A DNA stretch of 64,000 nt from Paragemmobacter straminiformis. Lineage in GTDB: Bacteria > Pseudomonadota > Alphaproteobacteria > Rhodobacterales > Rhodobacteraceae. How positions within the stretch are numbered: the first letter of the stretch is position 1; every line of letters begins with the position of its first letter. This document shows positions 26,383 through 35,103 of the stretch, piece after piece. The stretch lies in contig NZ_JACLQD010000004.1 of assembly GCF_014243445.1 (NCBI RefSeq), forward strand, positions 124,001-188,000, written 5' to 3'. The position numbers were made by a program, and so were the translations under genes. The notes under the pieces were generated by a model. That model did not search any database, was not told the origin of the DNA, and saw only the letters and a list, made by a program, of their open reading frames with translations.

Positions 26383-27225
26383 CTAGGCGTGGCCGACCTT
26401 TTGGCGCTGTTCGCCCAATCCTTCGATGCCAAGGCGCATGACCTCGCCGCCCTTGAGGTAGATCGGGTCGGGCTTCTGCCCCATGCCCACACCGGGGGGC
26501 GTGCCGGTCGAGATCACATCGCCGGGATTGAGCGACATGAACTGGCTGACGTAATGCACGAGGTGGCGCACGCCGAAGACCATCGTGCGGGTGCTGCCGT
26601 TCTGGTAGCGTTTGCCATCCACCTCGAGCCACATGCCAAGCGCCTGCGGATCCGGCACCTCGTCCGCCGTCACCAGCCACGGGCCGATGGGGCCAAAGGT
26701 GTCGCAGCCCTTGCCCTTGTCCCAGGTGCCGCCGCGTTCGATCTGGAATTCGCGTTCCGAGACGTCGTTGATCACGCAGTAGCCCGCCACATGGTCCATC
26801 GCATCCGCTTCCGAGACATAGGACGCGCGTTTGCCGATGATGACGCCAAGCTCGACCTCCCAGTCGGTCTTTACCGACTTGCGCGGGATCAGGACATCGT
26901 CGTTCGGTCCGCAGATGGCGGAATTGGCCTTGATGAAGACCACCGGCTCTTTCGGCACGGGCAGGTTCGATTCTGCGGCGTGGTCGGCATAGTTCAGGCC
27001 GATGCAGATGAACTTGCCGACATTGCCGACGCAGGCGCCGATGCGCGACGGCACGATTTCGGGCAGGCTGGCGGGGTCGAGCGCGCGCAGCCGTGCCAGA
27101 CCTTCGGGCGTCAGCGTCGCGCCGGCGATATCGGGCACGATCCCGGCAAGGCTGCGGACCTTGCCGCCTGCGTCCAGCATCGCCGGAATTTCGGCACCGG
27201 CCTCGCCCACGCGCATCAGTTTCAT
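26383..27225 (-). CDS. Fumarylacetoacetate hydrolase-family protein
   Basis: A 280-residue FAH-fold protein, probably acting on a 2-hydroxy-dienoate, acylpyruvate or similar C-C bond substrate. The metal-site residues fall in DWEVELGVIIGK and CVINDVSEREFQIERGG, and the C-terminal STGTPPGVGMG loop is typical. ATG 27225 was chosen because GGAGGGTTT precedes it and MKLMRVGE is conserved; the longer frame has no homology. The substrate cannot be told from sequence. The gene converges on dxs across a repeat element. Confidence 0.85.
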   Translation of the reverse strand: MKLMRVGEAGAEIPAMLDAGGKVRSLAGIVPDIAGATLTPEGLARLRALDPASLPEIVPSRIGACVGNVGKFICIGLNYADHAAESNLPVPKEPVVFIKANSAICGPNDDVLIPRKSVKTDWEVELGVIIGKRASYVSEADAMDHVAGYCVINDVSEREFQIERGGTWDKGKGCDTFGPIGPWLVTADEVPDPQALGMWLEVDGKRYQNGSTRTMVFGVRHLVHYVSQFMSLNPGDVISTGTPPGVGMGQKPDPIYLKGGEVMRLGIEGLGEQRQKVGHA

Positions 27226-27434
27226 CCGCAAACCCTCCTTGCCGCATCTTTGACGCGGGCAGGGGAACAGCGAAAGCCACGCTTTGGCAAGGGCTGACAT
27301 GTTAGTTGCGCCGTCTTTTGCATCGCGGCGGCCCGTCGCGACGGAAAAGCGCATCTTCCACGTGTCAGGAAAACGCATCGGGCGTTGCCGAGGCAGCACT
27401 TCTGTGGCAAACCAAACGGGACATAACTAGACTG

Positions 27435-28100
27435 ATGAGTTCAGACATGAGCGACTTCTCGGCCCGCCGCGTGATGATGGTCGACACGCAGGTCCGCCCT
27501 TCGGATGTGACCAAATTTCCGATCATCGAGGCGATGCTTGCGGTGCCGCGCGAAGTCTATGTGCCGGCGGCGATGCGCGAAGCCGCCTATATGGGCGAAA
27601 ACGTCGAAATCGCCCAAGGCCGTGTCGTGCTGGAAGCGCGCACCCTTGCCAAGATGCTTGACGCGCTCGACGTGCAGCCGGGCGAGATGGTTCTCGATCT
27701 GGGCTGCGGGCTTGGCTACTCCACCGCCGTGATCGCACGCCTTGCCGATGCGGTCGTGGCGGTCGAAGAGGACGAGGCGCTGGCCGCCGAGGCGCAGCGC
27801 ACGCTTTCGGCCGAAGGCGTGGACAATGCCGCCGTCATCGTCGGGCCCTTGGCCGCGGGCGATGCGAAACATGCGCCCTATGACGTGATTACCCTGCAAG
27901 GCGGGGTCGAGGTCGTGCCGGACGCCTTGCTTGCGCAACTGCGCGAGGGCGGGCGTATCGGGGCCGTGTTCCTTGAAGGGGCCTTGGGCGTGGCCCGCGT
28001 GGGTTACAAGATCGACGGCGTGGTGACATGGCGCTTTGCCTTCAACGCGACGGCGCCCCTGCTTCCGGGATTCGCGGCGAAGCGCGGCTTCACCTTGTGA
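27435..28100 (+). CDS. Protein-L-isoaspartate O-methyltransferase-like protein
   Basis: A 221-residue SAM-dependent methyltransferase with the motif [18 protein letters not shown] near residue 85 and the Pcm-type N-terminus [25 protein letters not shown]. Alphaproteobacterial proteins of this type, usually encoded before tolC, often lack classic repair-enzyme residues, so isoaspartate repair is not certain. ATG 27435 (MSSDMSDF) or ATG 27447 could be the start. It lies 84 bp upstream of the tolC-like gene, probably in one operon. Confidence 0.82.
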   Translation: MSSDMSDFSARRVMMVDTQVRPSDVTKFPIIEAMLAVPREVYVPAAMREAAYMGENVEIAQGRVVLEARTLAKMLDALDVQPGEMVLDLGCGLGYSTAVIARLADAVVAVEEDEALAAEAQRTLSAEGVDNAAVIVGPLAAGDAKHAPYDVITLQGGVEVVPDALLAQLREGGRIGAVFLEGALGVARVGYKIDGVVTWRFAFNATAPLLPGFAAKRGFTL

Positions 28101-28184
28101 CGGCTTGCCCGCAGCGGTTTCCTATCGCGCGGGCGCAATTGGACAGACGGGCCTGACAGGGCGCGGCGGGATTTAGGGGCGAAG

Positions 28185-29540
28185 ATGCGGGCATTTCTGA
28201 AGGCAGCGGCGGTTTCGGTTCTGGCACTTGCGGCGGCATTGCCCGCCTCGGCGGAAAGCCTGGCCGATGCGTTGGTTGCGGCTTACACAAGCTCGAAGAT
28301 CCTTGACCAGAACGAGGCGCTGCTGCGCGCGGCAGACGAGGATGTCGCAGGTTCCGTGGCAGGCCTGCGACCGGTGATCAGCTTTCTCGGGCAGTCGCGC
28401 TACAACGATCCGGCGGTAAGTTCGGTCGGGACGATGCAGACGACCTACAGTCTGGTCGCGCAATGGACGCTGCTCGATTTCGGGCGTCGTCAACTGGGTG
28501 TCCAGATTGCCAAAGAGACCGTGCTTGCAACGCGCGAGGCGTTGCGCGGGTTGGAGCAGAAGATCCTGCTGCAGGCGGTCGATGCCTTTGTGAACGTGCG
28601 GCTGCAATCGGAAATCGTGGCGCTGCGCCAGTCGAACGTGCGGTTGATCGGCGAAGAGCTGAAGGCCGCAAAGGACCGTTTCGACGTGGGCGAGGTGACG
28701 CGCACCGATGTGGCGCTTGCCGAAGCGCGGCTTGCCTCGGCCCAGTCGGGGCTGGTTGCGGCGCAGGGCGACCTGACCACCGCGCGCGAGCGTTACAAGG
28801 CGGTCACCGGCGCCTATCCGGGCAAGCTGTCGGCGCTGCCGAAGCTGCCCGCGACGCCGAAGTCGCTGGACGAGGCGCGGACGCTGGCCTTGGCGACGCA
28901 TCCCGACATTCTGCAAGCCCAGCGTCAGGTGACGGTGGCCGATCTGGGCCTGCAAGCCGCCCGCGCCGAGCGTTTGCCCACGCTGAAGGGCGAGGCGAGC
29001 ATTTCGCGGCTGGACCAGACGGGCACGGATTCAAAGGCCCTGTCACTGACCCTGACACAGCCGCTTTACACCGGCGGGGCCATCGCTTCGGGACAGCGCG
29101 CCGCTTTCGCCAACAAGGAAGCCGCGCAGGCCGCATTGGCGCAAACGGCGATCACGATTGCCGAATCCGTCGGCAATGCATGGTCGGCTGTGGATGTGGC
29201 GCAGGCGTCGATCGCGGCGGGCAACCAGCAGATCACGGCAGCGCAAACGGCTTTCGACGGCGTGAAGGAAGAAGCGACGCTTGGCGCGCGCACCACGCTT
29301 GACGTTCTGGATGCCGAGCAGGAATTGCTCAACGCGCGCGCGCAGAAACTGACCGCCGAGGCGCAGCGTTACGTGGGGGTCTACAACCTTCTGGCAAGCA
29401 TGGGCCTCTTGTCGGTCGAGCATCTGAAACTCGGCGTGCCGGTCTATGATCCGGCGACCTATTACAACGCCGTGAAAAAGGCACCGATCAGCGTGCAGGG
29501 CAAGGCGCTGGACCGGATCATGAAGCGGTCGGGCAACTGA
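28185..29540 (+). CDS. tolC: TolC-family outer membrane efflux protein
   Basis: A 451-residue outer-membrane channel of tripartite efflux or type I secretion systems. It has a Sec signal peptide (MRAFLKAAAVSVLALAAALPASA) and two outer-membrane efflux repeats rich in long helices, with typical segments TRTDVALAEARLASAQSGL and LGARTTLDVLDAEQELLNAR. No partner pump is adjacent, so it may serve several systems. The family is certain; the specific name follows the usual pcm-tolC context. Confidence 0.9.
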   Translation: MRAFLKAAAVSVLALAAALPASAESLADALVAAYTSSKILDQNEALLRAADEDVAGSVAGLRPVISFLGQSRYNDPAVSSVGTMQTTYSLVAQWTLLDFGRRQLGVQIAKETVLATREALRGLEQKILLQAVDAFVNVRLQSEIVALRQSNVRLIGEELKAAKDRFDVGEVTRTDVALAEARLASAQSGLVAAQGDLTTARERYKAVTGAYPGKLSALPKLPATPKSLDEARTLALATHPDILQAQRQVTVADLGLQAARAERLPTLKGEASISRLDQTGTDSKALSLTLTQPLYTGGAIASGQRAAFANKEAAQAALAQTAITIAESVGNAWSAVDVAQASIAAGNQQITAAQTAFDGVKEEATLGARTTLDVLDAEQELLNARAQKLTAEAQRYVGVYNLLASMGLLSVEHLKLGVPVYDPATYYNAVKKAPISVQGKALDRIMKRSGN

Positions 29541-29578
29541 CCGCAGGGCTGCCACGCCAAGTTCTTGATATGGCCACG

Positions 29579-29604
29579 GTTGTGCGGCTATCATGCCGCA
29601 CAAC
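29579..29604. terminator. Inverted repeat after tolC
   Basis: GTTGTGCGGC and GCCGCACAAC pair perfectly around TATCAT, 38 bp after the tolC stop and 25 bp before the next gene. There is no T-run. It could be a terminator, an mRNA-stabilising hairpin or an operator for the PopZ-like gene. Confidence 0.5.
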
Positions 29605-29628
29605 GCCTGAACAAAGGACGCGCCGCGC

Positions 29629-30378
29629 ATGTCGGAACCGATGAGCTCTGTCGAGATCGAGGATGTGCTTTCGTCGATCCGGCGTCTTGTTTCCGATGAA
29701 CATCGCCCGCAGGCACGGCAACAGCCGGCGGCACCGCTGGCCGAGCCGTCGCCCGTTCCGGCGGCCGACAAGCTGCTGCTGACGCCCGCGCTTCGGATCG
29801 TGCCCGATGCCGACAGCTACACCCCCGAGGACGCGGCGCCGGCCATCGAACTGGCAGCGCAAAGCCCCGCCTTCCACAGCATCCGCCATGCCGAACCGGC
29901 CGAGGCTGCCGAGCCCGTGCCCGAAGCCGCCTTTATCGCGGTCGAGGACGATGACGTCCCCGAGCCTTCGGTCGTTGCCGCCTTTGCGGCCGCTCCGGGT
30001 GACAGCTATGACGACGACGGCGCGGCGGCACCCCTTGATATCGTCGTGCCCGAAGGCGCATTCGACGCAGCCGAAGCCGCCGAAGCGCCCGGGGTTTCGC
30101 AGCCCGAACCCGAAGCCTCGGTCGAAGATTGGGCCGATGCAGCCGAGGCTGCGGTGCGGGCCGAGCTGGAAGATGACACCATCACCGATGCCTATGCGCA
30201 TTTCCTCGACGATGCGCCCGAGGCGGGCACCATCGACGAAGAGGCCCTGCGCGAGCTGGTGCGCGAGATCATCCGCGAGGAACTGCAAGGCACGCTTGGC
30301 GAACGGATCACCCGCAACGTGCGCAAGCTGGTGCGGGCCGAAGTGGCGCGCGCCCTCGCGGTGCGCGACTTCGAGTGA
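29629..30378 (+). CDS. PopZ-like acidic low-complexity protein (DUF2497-type)
   Basis: A 249-residue protein with three parts. The N-terminus, SSVEIEDVLSSIRRLVSDEH, resembles the PopZ interaction helix. The centre (about 30-180) is a long acidic, Ala/Pro/Glu-rich disordered region. The C-terminus (about 200-249, ELVREIIREELQGTLGERIT) is a helical oligomerisation-like region. This matches the architecture of the Caulobacter polar organiser PopZ, although sequence identity in the middle is low. A role in pole organisation is inferred. Confidence 0.65.
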   Translation: MSEPMSSVEIEDVLSSIRRLVSDEHRPQARQQPAAPLAEPSPVPAADKLLLTPALRIVPDADSYTPEDAAPAIELAAQSPAFHSIRHAEPAEAAEPVPEAAFIAVEDDDVPEPSVVAAFAAAPGDSYDDDGAAAPLDIVVPEGAFDAAEAAEAPGVSQPEPEASVEDWADAAEAAVRAELEDDTITDAYAHFLDDAPEAGTIDEEALRELVREIIREELQGTLGERITRNVRKLVRAEVARALAVRDFE

Positions 30379-30418
30379 CGCAGGAAGAATTCGCCCCAAG
30401 CCGATGATCGCAAAACAA

Positions 30419-30440
30419 AACGCGCCCCGGGGGGCGCGTT
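30419..30440. terminator. Bidirectional intrinsic terminator
   Basis: AACGCGCCCC and GGGGCGCGTT form a 10-bp stem with a GG centre. On the minus strand it is followed by TTTTGTTTT, and on the plus strand by CGTCTTT. It lies between two convergent genes and most strongly serves the leftward one. Confidence 0.85.
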
Positions 30441-30465
30441 CGTCTTTCGCGGTTGCGCGGGTCGA

Positions 30466-30792
30466 TCAGGCGGCTTCGGCCTGATCCGCTTCCAGCGCGT
30501 GGCGGCGCTCGGATTCCTCGCGCGACAGCGCGACCGAGGTCCGGATGCCCTTGGACACGAAATCCATCAGCCCTTTGACGACCCGTTCGTTCGGGTCGAT
30601 GCCGGCGCAGGACAGCACTTCGCGCCCGTCGCGCGAACGTGCCCAGCGGGCGATCTGCTCGGGACCGTTTCCGTATTTCTTGTCATCGGCGATAGCATCA
30701 TCCAATGCCGCCAATACGACAGCCGCGAACAGCTTGCGGGCCCGTTGGCCCTGTTCGTAGTTGAAGGCCGTGCCGTCAACGAAATCGACCAT
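30466..30792 (-). CDS. Small conserved protein (DUF6280-like)
   Basis: A 108-residue soluble protein with no signal peptide. The motif NYEQGQRARKLFAAVVLAAL and the segment ARSRDGREVLSCAGIDPNERVV look highly conserved, a type I associate with Rhodobacteraceae uncharacterised proteins. ATG 30792 (MVDFVDG) is preceded by AGGAACGA; a longer frame to 30855 adds a Lys/Arg-rich stretch without a ribosome site. Function unknown. Confidence 0.72.
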   Translation of the reverse strand: MVDFVDGTAFNYEQGQRARKLFAAVVLAALDDAIADDKKYGNGPEQIARWARSRDGREVLSCAGIDPNERVVKGLMDFVSKGIRTSVALSREESERRHALEADQAEAA

Positions 30793-31007
30793 CTCGTCGT
30801 TCCTATTCTTGCTCTTGTCTTTTCTGGCGTCGGGCGAATATGACCATTTAGTCACGATTCGGTATTGCGACTTTGGAATGATAGCTATGCGTTGGGTGCA
30901 TGGCTATCACAACTGCGCTACCGTATCTAGTCGTCTTGTCCGATATGCATGGGCGAGATATAGGCACGGACAACATTTCTTCAACCTCTCGACAAGGTTT
31001 TACCCTT

Positions 31008-31571
31008 ATGGCCAAGATCAACGGCAACGAAATCAAGCCCGGCATGGTGCTGGAACATGACGGCGGGCTTTGGGCAGCGGTCAAGGTCAACCATGTGAAA
31101 CCCGGCAAGGGCGGTGCCTTTGCGCAGGCCGAGCTGAAGAACCTGCGCGACGGGCGCAAGCTGAACGAACGCTTCCGGTCGGAAGACAAGGTCGACGAGG
31201 TCCGGCTCGAGAACAAGGACCAGCAGTTCCTTTATGAAAACGACGGGCGGCTGGTGTTCATGGATGCCGAAACCTACGAACAGATCGAGCTTGACGCCGA
31301 CCTGCTGGGCGACCGTCGGCCCTTTCTGCAAGACGGCATGACGGCCACGATCCGCTACTATGGCGACGAGGCGCTGGCCGTCACCCTACCGCAAAAGGTG
31401 AAATGCCGCATTGTGGAGACCGAGCCGGTGCAAAAGGGCCAGACGGCGGCCAACAGCTTCAAGCCCGCGATCCTCGACAATGGCGTGCGGATCATGATCC
31501 CGCCGTTCATCGGGCCGGATGAAGAGATCATCGTGCATACCGAACTGATGGAATATTCCGAACGCGCCTGA
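31008..31571 (+). CDS. efp: Translation elongation factor P
   Basis: A 187-residue three-domain factor that rescues ribosomes stalled at polyproline. It starts [12 protein letters not shown] at ATG 31008, and the loop [10 protein letters not shown] places Lys34 at the position that is beta-lysylated in many bacteria. The C-terminal [21 protein letters not shown] is typical. The in-frame extension upstream to 30900 is non-conserved and was rejected. A strong terminator-like hairpin follows at 31590. Confidence 0.97.
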   Translation: MAKINGNEIKPGMVLEHDGGLWAAVKVNHVKPGKGGAFAQAELKNLRDGRKLNERFRSEDKVDEVRLENKDQQFLYENDGRLVFMDAETYEQIELDADLLGDRRPFLQDGMTATIRYYGDEALAVTLPQKVKCRIVETEPVQKGQTAANSFKPAILDNGVRIMIPPFIGPDEEIIVHTELMEYSERA

Positions 31572-31589
31572 CGCGGCGGTTGCCTTGCG

Positions 31590-31636
31590 CCCCCGACCTG
31601 CCCCAAGATCGGGCAGGTTTCGGGGGTTTCTCTTTT
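31590..31636 (+). terminator. Terminator after efp
   Basis: CCCCCGA-CCTGCCC pairs with GGGCAGG-TT-TCGGGGG around CAAGATC, followed by a T-rich TTTCTCTTTT. The T-run overlaps the proposed TTG start of the next gene. Confidence 0.8.
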
Positions 31637-32390
31637 GGATGTCGATGTCAGCCTGACCACGATTGCCGCCCGCATCGGGCAGGTGGATCGGGTGATCGCC
31701 TCGATCCTGTCGCAAAAGCCTGCGCCCGCGCGGGTGATCCTGCATCTTTCCGCCGGTCCGTGGCTGCTCGATACCGGCATCGCCGCGGTTCCGCCCGCCT
31801 TGCAGGCTTTGGCCGATGCCGGGCGGATCGAGCTGCGTTTCGGGGCGAATACCGGGCCTTACCGCAAGATATTGCCGTGGCTTGGCGCGCATTTCGGCAG
31901 CGACCGCATGGTCGTGACGGCCGATGACGATACGGTCTATCCGCAGGGCTGGCTGGCGGGCCTGCTGGCGGCATGGCGTCCGGGTGTGACGGTGGCCCAT
32001 AGCGCCCATGCCATAGCCTTGCGGGACGGGGCTGTGGCGCCCTACGGGCAATGGTTCAAGGCACCCGTCACCTCGTCCCAACTGCTTTTGCCCATCGGCA
32101 AGGACGGCGTGCTATACCGTGCCAGCGACTTTCCGGCCGAGGTGCTGGATACGGCGGCCGCCCTGCGCCTTGCCCCCACGGGCGATGACCTGTGGCTGCG
32201 CTGGCATCAGGCGTGGCGGGGCGTGCCGGTGGTGGTGGCAGGGCAGGGCAAACTGGCCGATGCAGGACAGGGCGACAGCCTGTGGCGCAGCTACAATCGC
32301 GCGGGCGGCAACGATGCGACCATTGCGGCGCTCGAGGCGCATTTCCGCGCCAGCTACGGGTTTACGATGGCTGGTCCGGGTCCAGCGTGA
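31635..32390 (+). CDS. Predicted GT-A-type glycosyltransferase
   Basis: A 251-residue protein with the look of a small GT2-like enzyme: an N-terminal VDVSLTTIAARIGQVDRVI strand-helix, a TADDDTVYPQGWL motif in place of DXD near residue 95, and a later GDDLWLRWHQ that could supply the catalytic base. No membrane segment is seen. The only plausible start is TTG 31635, inside the T-run of the efp terminator, with GGGGG about 8 bases upstream in its stem. Its 3' end overlaps the convergent ygfZ by 29 bases. The sugar substrate is unknown. Confidence 0.7.
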   Translation: MDVDVSLTTIAARIGQVDRVIASILSQKPAPARVILHLSAGPWLLDTGIAAVPPALQALADAGRIELRFGANTGPYRKILPWLGAHFGSDRMVVTADDDTVYPQGWLAGLLAAWRPGVTVAHSAHAIALRDGAVAPYGQWFKAPVTSSQLLLPIGKDGVLYRASDFPAEVLDTAAALRLAPTGDDLWLRWHQAWRGVPVVVAGQGKLADAGQGDSLWRSYNRAGGNDATIAALEAHFRASYGFTMAGPGPA

Positions 32391-33141
32391 CGGTGGCGCT
32401 GCCCGCCCTTAGCGCGCCTTCGGCCCGGTCAAGCCGCAGATAGGCGATGGCGCGGTTGCCCGAACGGGTGAAAAGCTGCCCCGCAGGCTTTCCGTCCTGC
32501 GTCGCGATCTCGGTCCCGAAGGGTGCCTCGCCCGTGATGCTGACCCGCACCAGACCTTTGCGAAGCTCGGTCTTGTGCTTCATGCGGGCGGTCACTTCCT
32601 GCCCGACATAGCAGCCTTTGCGGAAATCGACGCCGTGCAGCCGCTCGAACCCCGATTCCAGCAGGTAGCTGTCGTCGACCCGCAATTCGATTGCGCTTTC
32701 GGGGACCACATGCGCGACGCGCAGCGCGTCCCAGTCGATCAGCGGGGCGCTGCCTTGCGTGGCGTCATAGCTGCGCCAGCCAAGCGCGGGGTGGCGCGGG
32801 TCGGGCAGGGCGCCGGAGGGCGCAGGCCCGAGGCCACGGCTGACATGCAGGGCGCTTGGCGCGATCTGCACATCAGCCCGCAGGCGATACATGTTCAGCC
32901 GCCGCAAGGTGGCAGGGGCAAGGCTTTCGGCGATATCGATGAGCAGGGGGCCGGTCGCGGGCTGGACCACGAAGAAATCGGCCAGATACTTGCCCTGCGG
33001 CGTCAGCAAGGCCGCCCAGACGATGCCCGCGCCACGGCCCAGGGGAAGAAGATCGTTCGACACCAAACCTTGCAGGAATTCCAGCGCATCGGCGCCCGTC
33101 ACCTGCCACAGAACCCGGCCTGTTGCGGCTTCGCCTTGCAT
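32362..33141 (-). CDS. ygfZ: Folate-binding protein YgfZ
   Basis: A 259-residue GcvT-like protein that supports iron-sulfur cluster assembly with tetrahydrofolate. The diagnostic motif KGCYVGQEVTARMKHK is present (catalytic-type Cys in KGCYVGQE). ATG 33141 shares a base with the stop of the upstream ABC exporter (TGATG), indicating coupling; a GTG one codon earlier is an alternative. Confidence 0.92.
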   Translation of the reverse strand: MQGEAATGRVLWQVTGADALEFLQGLVSNDLLPLGRGAGIVWAALLTPQGKYLADFFVVQPATGPLLIDIAESLAPATLRRLNMYRLRADVQIAPSALHVSRGLGPAPSGALPDPRHPALGWRSYDATQGSAPLIDWDALRVAHVVPESAIELRVDDSYLLESGFERLHGVDFRKGCYVGQEVTARMKHKTELRKGLVRVSITGEAPFGTEIATQDGKPAGQLFTRSGNRAIAYLRLDRAEGALRAGSATVTLDPDQPS

Positions 33142-34922
33142 CACCCCTCCTTGAACTGAAGGCGGTAAAGGCTGGCATAAAGCCCGTCCGCGGCAAGAAG
33201 GTCTTCGTGCCGCCCCTCTTCGACGACTTTCCCGCGGTTCATCACCACGATCTTGTCGGCGTCGCGCACGGTCGAGAGGCGATGCGCGATCACAAGCGTG
33301 GTGCGTCCCTTGGCCAATGTGCCCAATGCTTCCGCCACCACCGCCTCGGACTGCGCGTCGAGCGCCGAGGTGGCCTCGTCCAGAAGCAGCACGGGGGCAT
33401 CGGCGACAAGGGCGCGGGCGATGGCGACACGCTGGCGTTGCCCGCCCGAAAGGCCCGATCCGCGCGGCCCCGCAGGCGTGTTCAGCCCGCGCGGCAGGTT
33501 CGAGACGAAATCGGCCAGATGTGCCGCGCCAAGGATCGCGTCGAGCCGGTCATCGGACACATCGTTGCGCCCCATCAGGATGTTTTCGCGCAAGGTCTCG
33601 TCGAACAGCGCGGTGTCCTGCGTGACGGCGGCGAAAAGGCCGCGCTGGTCGGGCAGGGAAAAGGCGCGGATGTCCTGCCCGCCGATGCTGACGATGCCGC
33701 GGTCAGGTTCGGCAAGGGCGGTCAGCATGTGGAAAACGGTGGTCTTGCCCGCGCCCGAGGGGCCGACGATGGCGGTCATCTTTCCGGCCTCGGCGGTAAA
33801 GGACAGCCCGTCCAGCACCGGAACGCCGGGATAGGAGAAATGCACGTCACGGAATGCGATGCCCGGCACGCCTTGCGGCAAGGGGGCCTCGCTGCTGGCG
33901 GGGCGCTTCATCTGGGGTTCGGTGTCGAGCATGCGGAAGATACGTTCGAGGCTGGCCGCCGCGACCTGCCACGAGCCGAACAATTCGCCCAGACGGCGGA
34001 TCGGCTGGAAGGTCAGGGCCATCGCGGTGAAAAAGGACATGAACTCGCCCACCGTGCGCCCGCCCTCGGCCACCTCGCGCCCGCCAAGCAGCAGGACGGC
34101 GAAGAACCCGAGGCCCGTCACCACGTCGATCATCGCGGGCATGGTCGATTGCGCCAGCGCCGATTTCGTCTGCGCGCGGTTCAGCTTGGCGATGATCGCG
34201 CCGAAACGTCCGGTCTGGTAGGTTTCCTGCCGGTTGAGTTTGATCGCCTGAATGCCGTGGAAGATCTCGTCCAGCCGGGTCGAGCGCTGCCCCGCCTCGG
34301 CACGCAACTGGCGCGATTTGCGACGCAGGTAGCGTTGCAGGATGATCGTCGGGAATATCAGCAAAGGCGCGCCGATCAGGGCGGCGAGGGTCCATTTCAG
34401 GTCGATCCCGATGGCGACGATCATCAGGCCGCCAAGTGCGACCATGTCGCGCCCCGCCGCGACGATCACGGTCATCCAGATCGACTGCACGGCAGAGGTA
34501 TCGCCCTGCACCCGTTCCATCAGCGCGCCGGGCGGGTTGGACTGGAAGAAGGCGCCGTCCTGCCGCAAGATATGCCCCAGCAGGTCGATCTGCATGCGCG
34601 AAGCCGTGCGCAGCGAAATGGTGGTCAGCAGCAGACGCGAGCAGATCGAGGTCAGCGCCCTGACGAGGAACAGGCCGAAGATGCCGCCGCCCACGACCAT
34701 CAGCAAACCGGTCCCGCCCGAGACGAAGACCTGATCGAACAGCGGTTTGAGCGAATAGCTCAGCAAGCCCAGCGTGCTGCCTTCGATGGTCATCACCACG
34801 AAGGCAATCGCCATCAGCCAGCGATGCGGCTTCAGGTAGCCGCGCCACAGCCGTCCGAACAGGGCGCCCGAAGCGTAGCGCGGGTCTTTGTCGGGATGGA
34901 CGGGGTCGGATGGATCGGACAC
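33141..34922 (-). CDS. MsbA-type ABC exporter (fused permease-ATPase)
   Basis: A 593-residue half-transporter. The N-terminal six-helix membrane domain (about 30-330) precedes an ATPase with Walker A GPSGAGKTT, signature [15 protein letters not shown] and Walker B VLLLDEATSALD. The type resembles lipid A/phospholipid flippases (MsbA) and general multidrug exporters; the substrate is uncertain. The start is GTG 34922 (MSDPSDPVHPDKD) with GGGAGG close upstream. It is coupled to ygfZ and divergent from the aminotransferase. Confidence 0.9.
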   Translation of the reverse strand: MSDPSDPVHPDKDPRYASGALFGRLWRGYLKPHRWLMAIAFVVMTIEGSTLGLLSYSLKPLFDQVFVSGGTGLLMVVGGGIFGLFLVRALTSICSRLLLTTISLRTASRMQIDLLGHILRQDGAFFQSNPPGALMERVQGDTSAVQSIWMTVIVAAGRDMVALGGLMIVAIGIDLKWTLAALIGAPLLIFPTIILQRYLRRKSRQLRAEAGQRSTRLDEIFHGIQAIKLNRQETYQTGRFGAIIAKLNRAQTKSALAQSTMPAMIDVVTGLGFFAVLLLGGREVAEGGRTVGEFMSFFTAMALTFQPIRRLGELFGSWQVAAASLERIFRMLDTEPQMKRPASSEAPLPQGVPGIAFRDVHFSYPGVPVLDGLSFTAEAGKMTAIVGPSGAGKTTVFHMLTALAEPDRGIVSIGGQDIRAFSLPDQRGLFAAVTQDTALFDETLRENILMGRNDVSDDRLDAILGAAHLADFVSNLPRGLNTPAGPRGSGLSGGQRQRVAIARALVADAPVLLLDEATSALDAQSEAVVAEALGTLAKGRTTLVIAHRLSTVRDADKIVVMNRGKVVEEGRHEDLLAADGLYASLYRLQFKEG

Positions 34923-35103
34923 GGGAGGCCTGCTCTTTGGTCTGGGGGGTGGGTCTATCGCGAAAGCCCGAACGGGGCAAGGCGCGGGGGATCGCGTTCT
35001 CGTGCGGCGGCTCGCGCGGGGCGGGGGATGTGGCGCGCGCCTCCTTGGCGTTGACCTTGTCTGCCCGCTCGCCTAGCCATTGTGGGCCAGAACGGAGAGC
35101 CAG

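Noticed and set aside
26271-26390. Possible short gene in the dxs-FAH gap
   Set aside because: The space is filled by palindromes that end at the neighbouring stop codon; no start with a ribosome site.
27306-27434. N-terminal extension of the Pcm-like protein
   Set aside because: The extra 43 residues are Arg/Ser-rich without conservation; ATG 27435 begins the family sequence.
30900-31007. Longer EF-P start
   Set aside because: EF-P invariably begins near [12 protein letters not shown]; the upstream segment is AT-richer and fits a promoter region.
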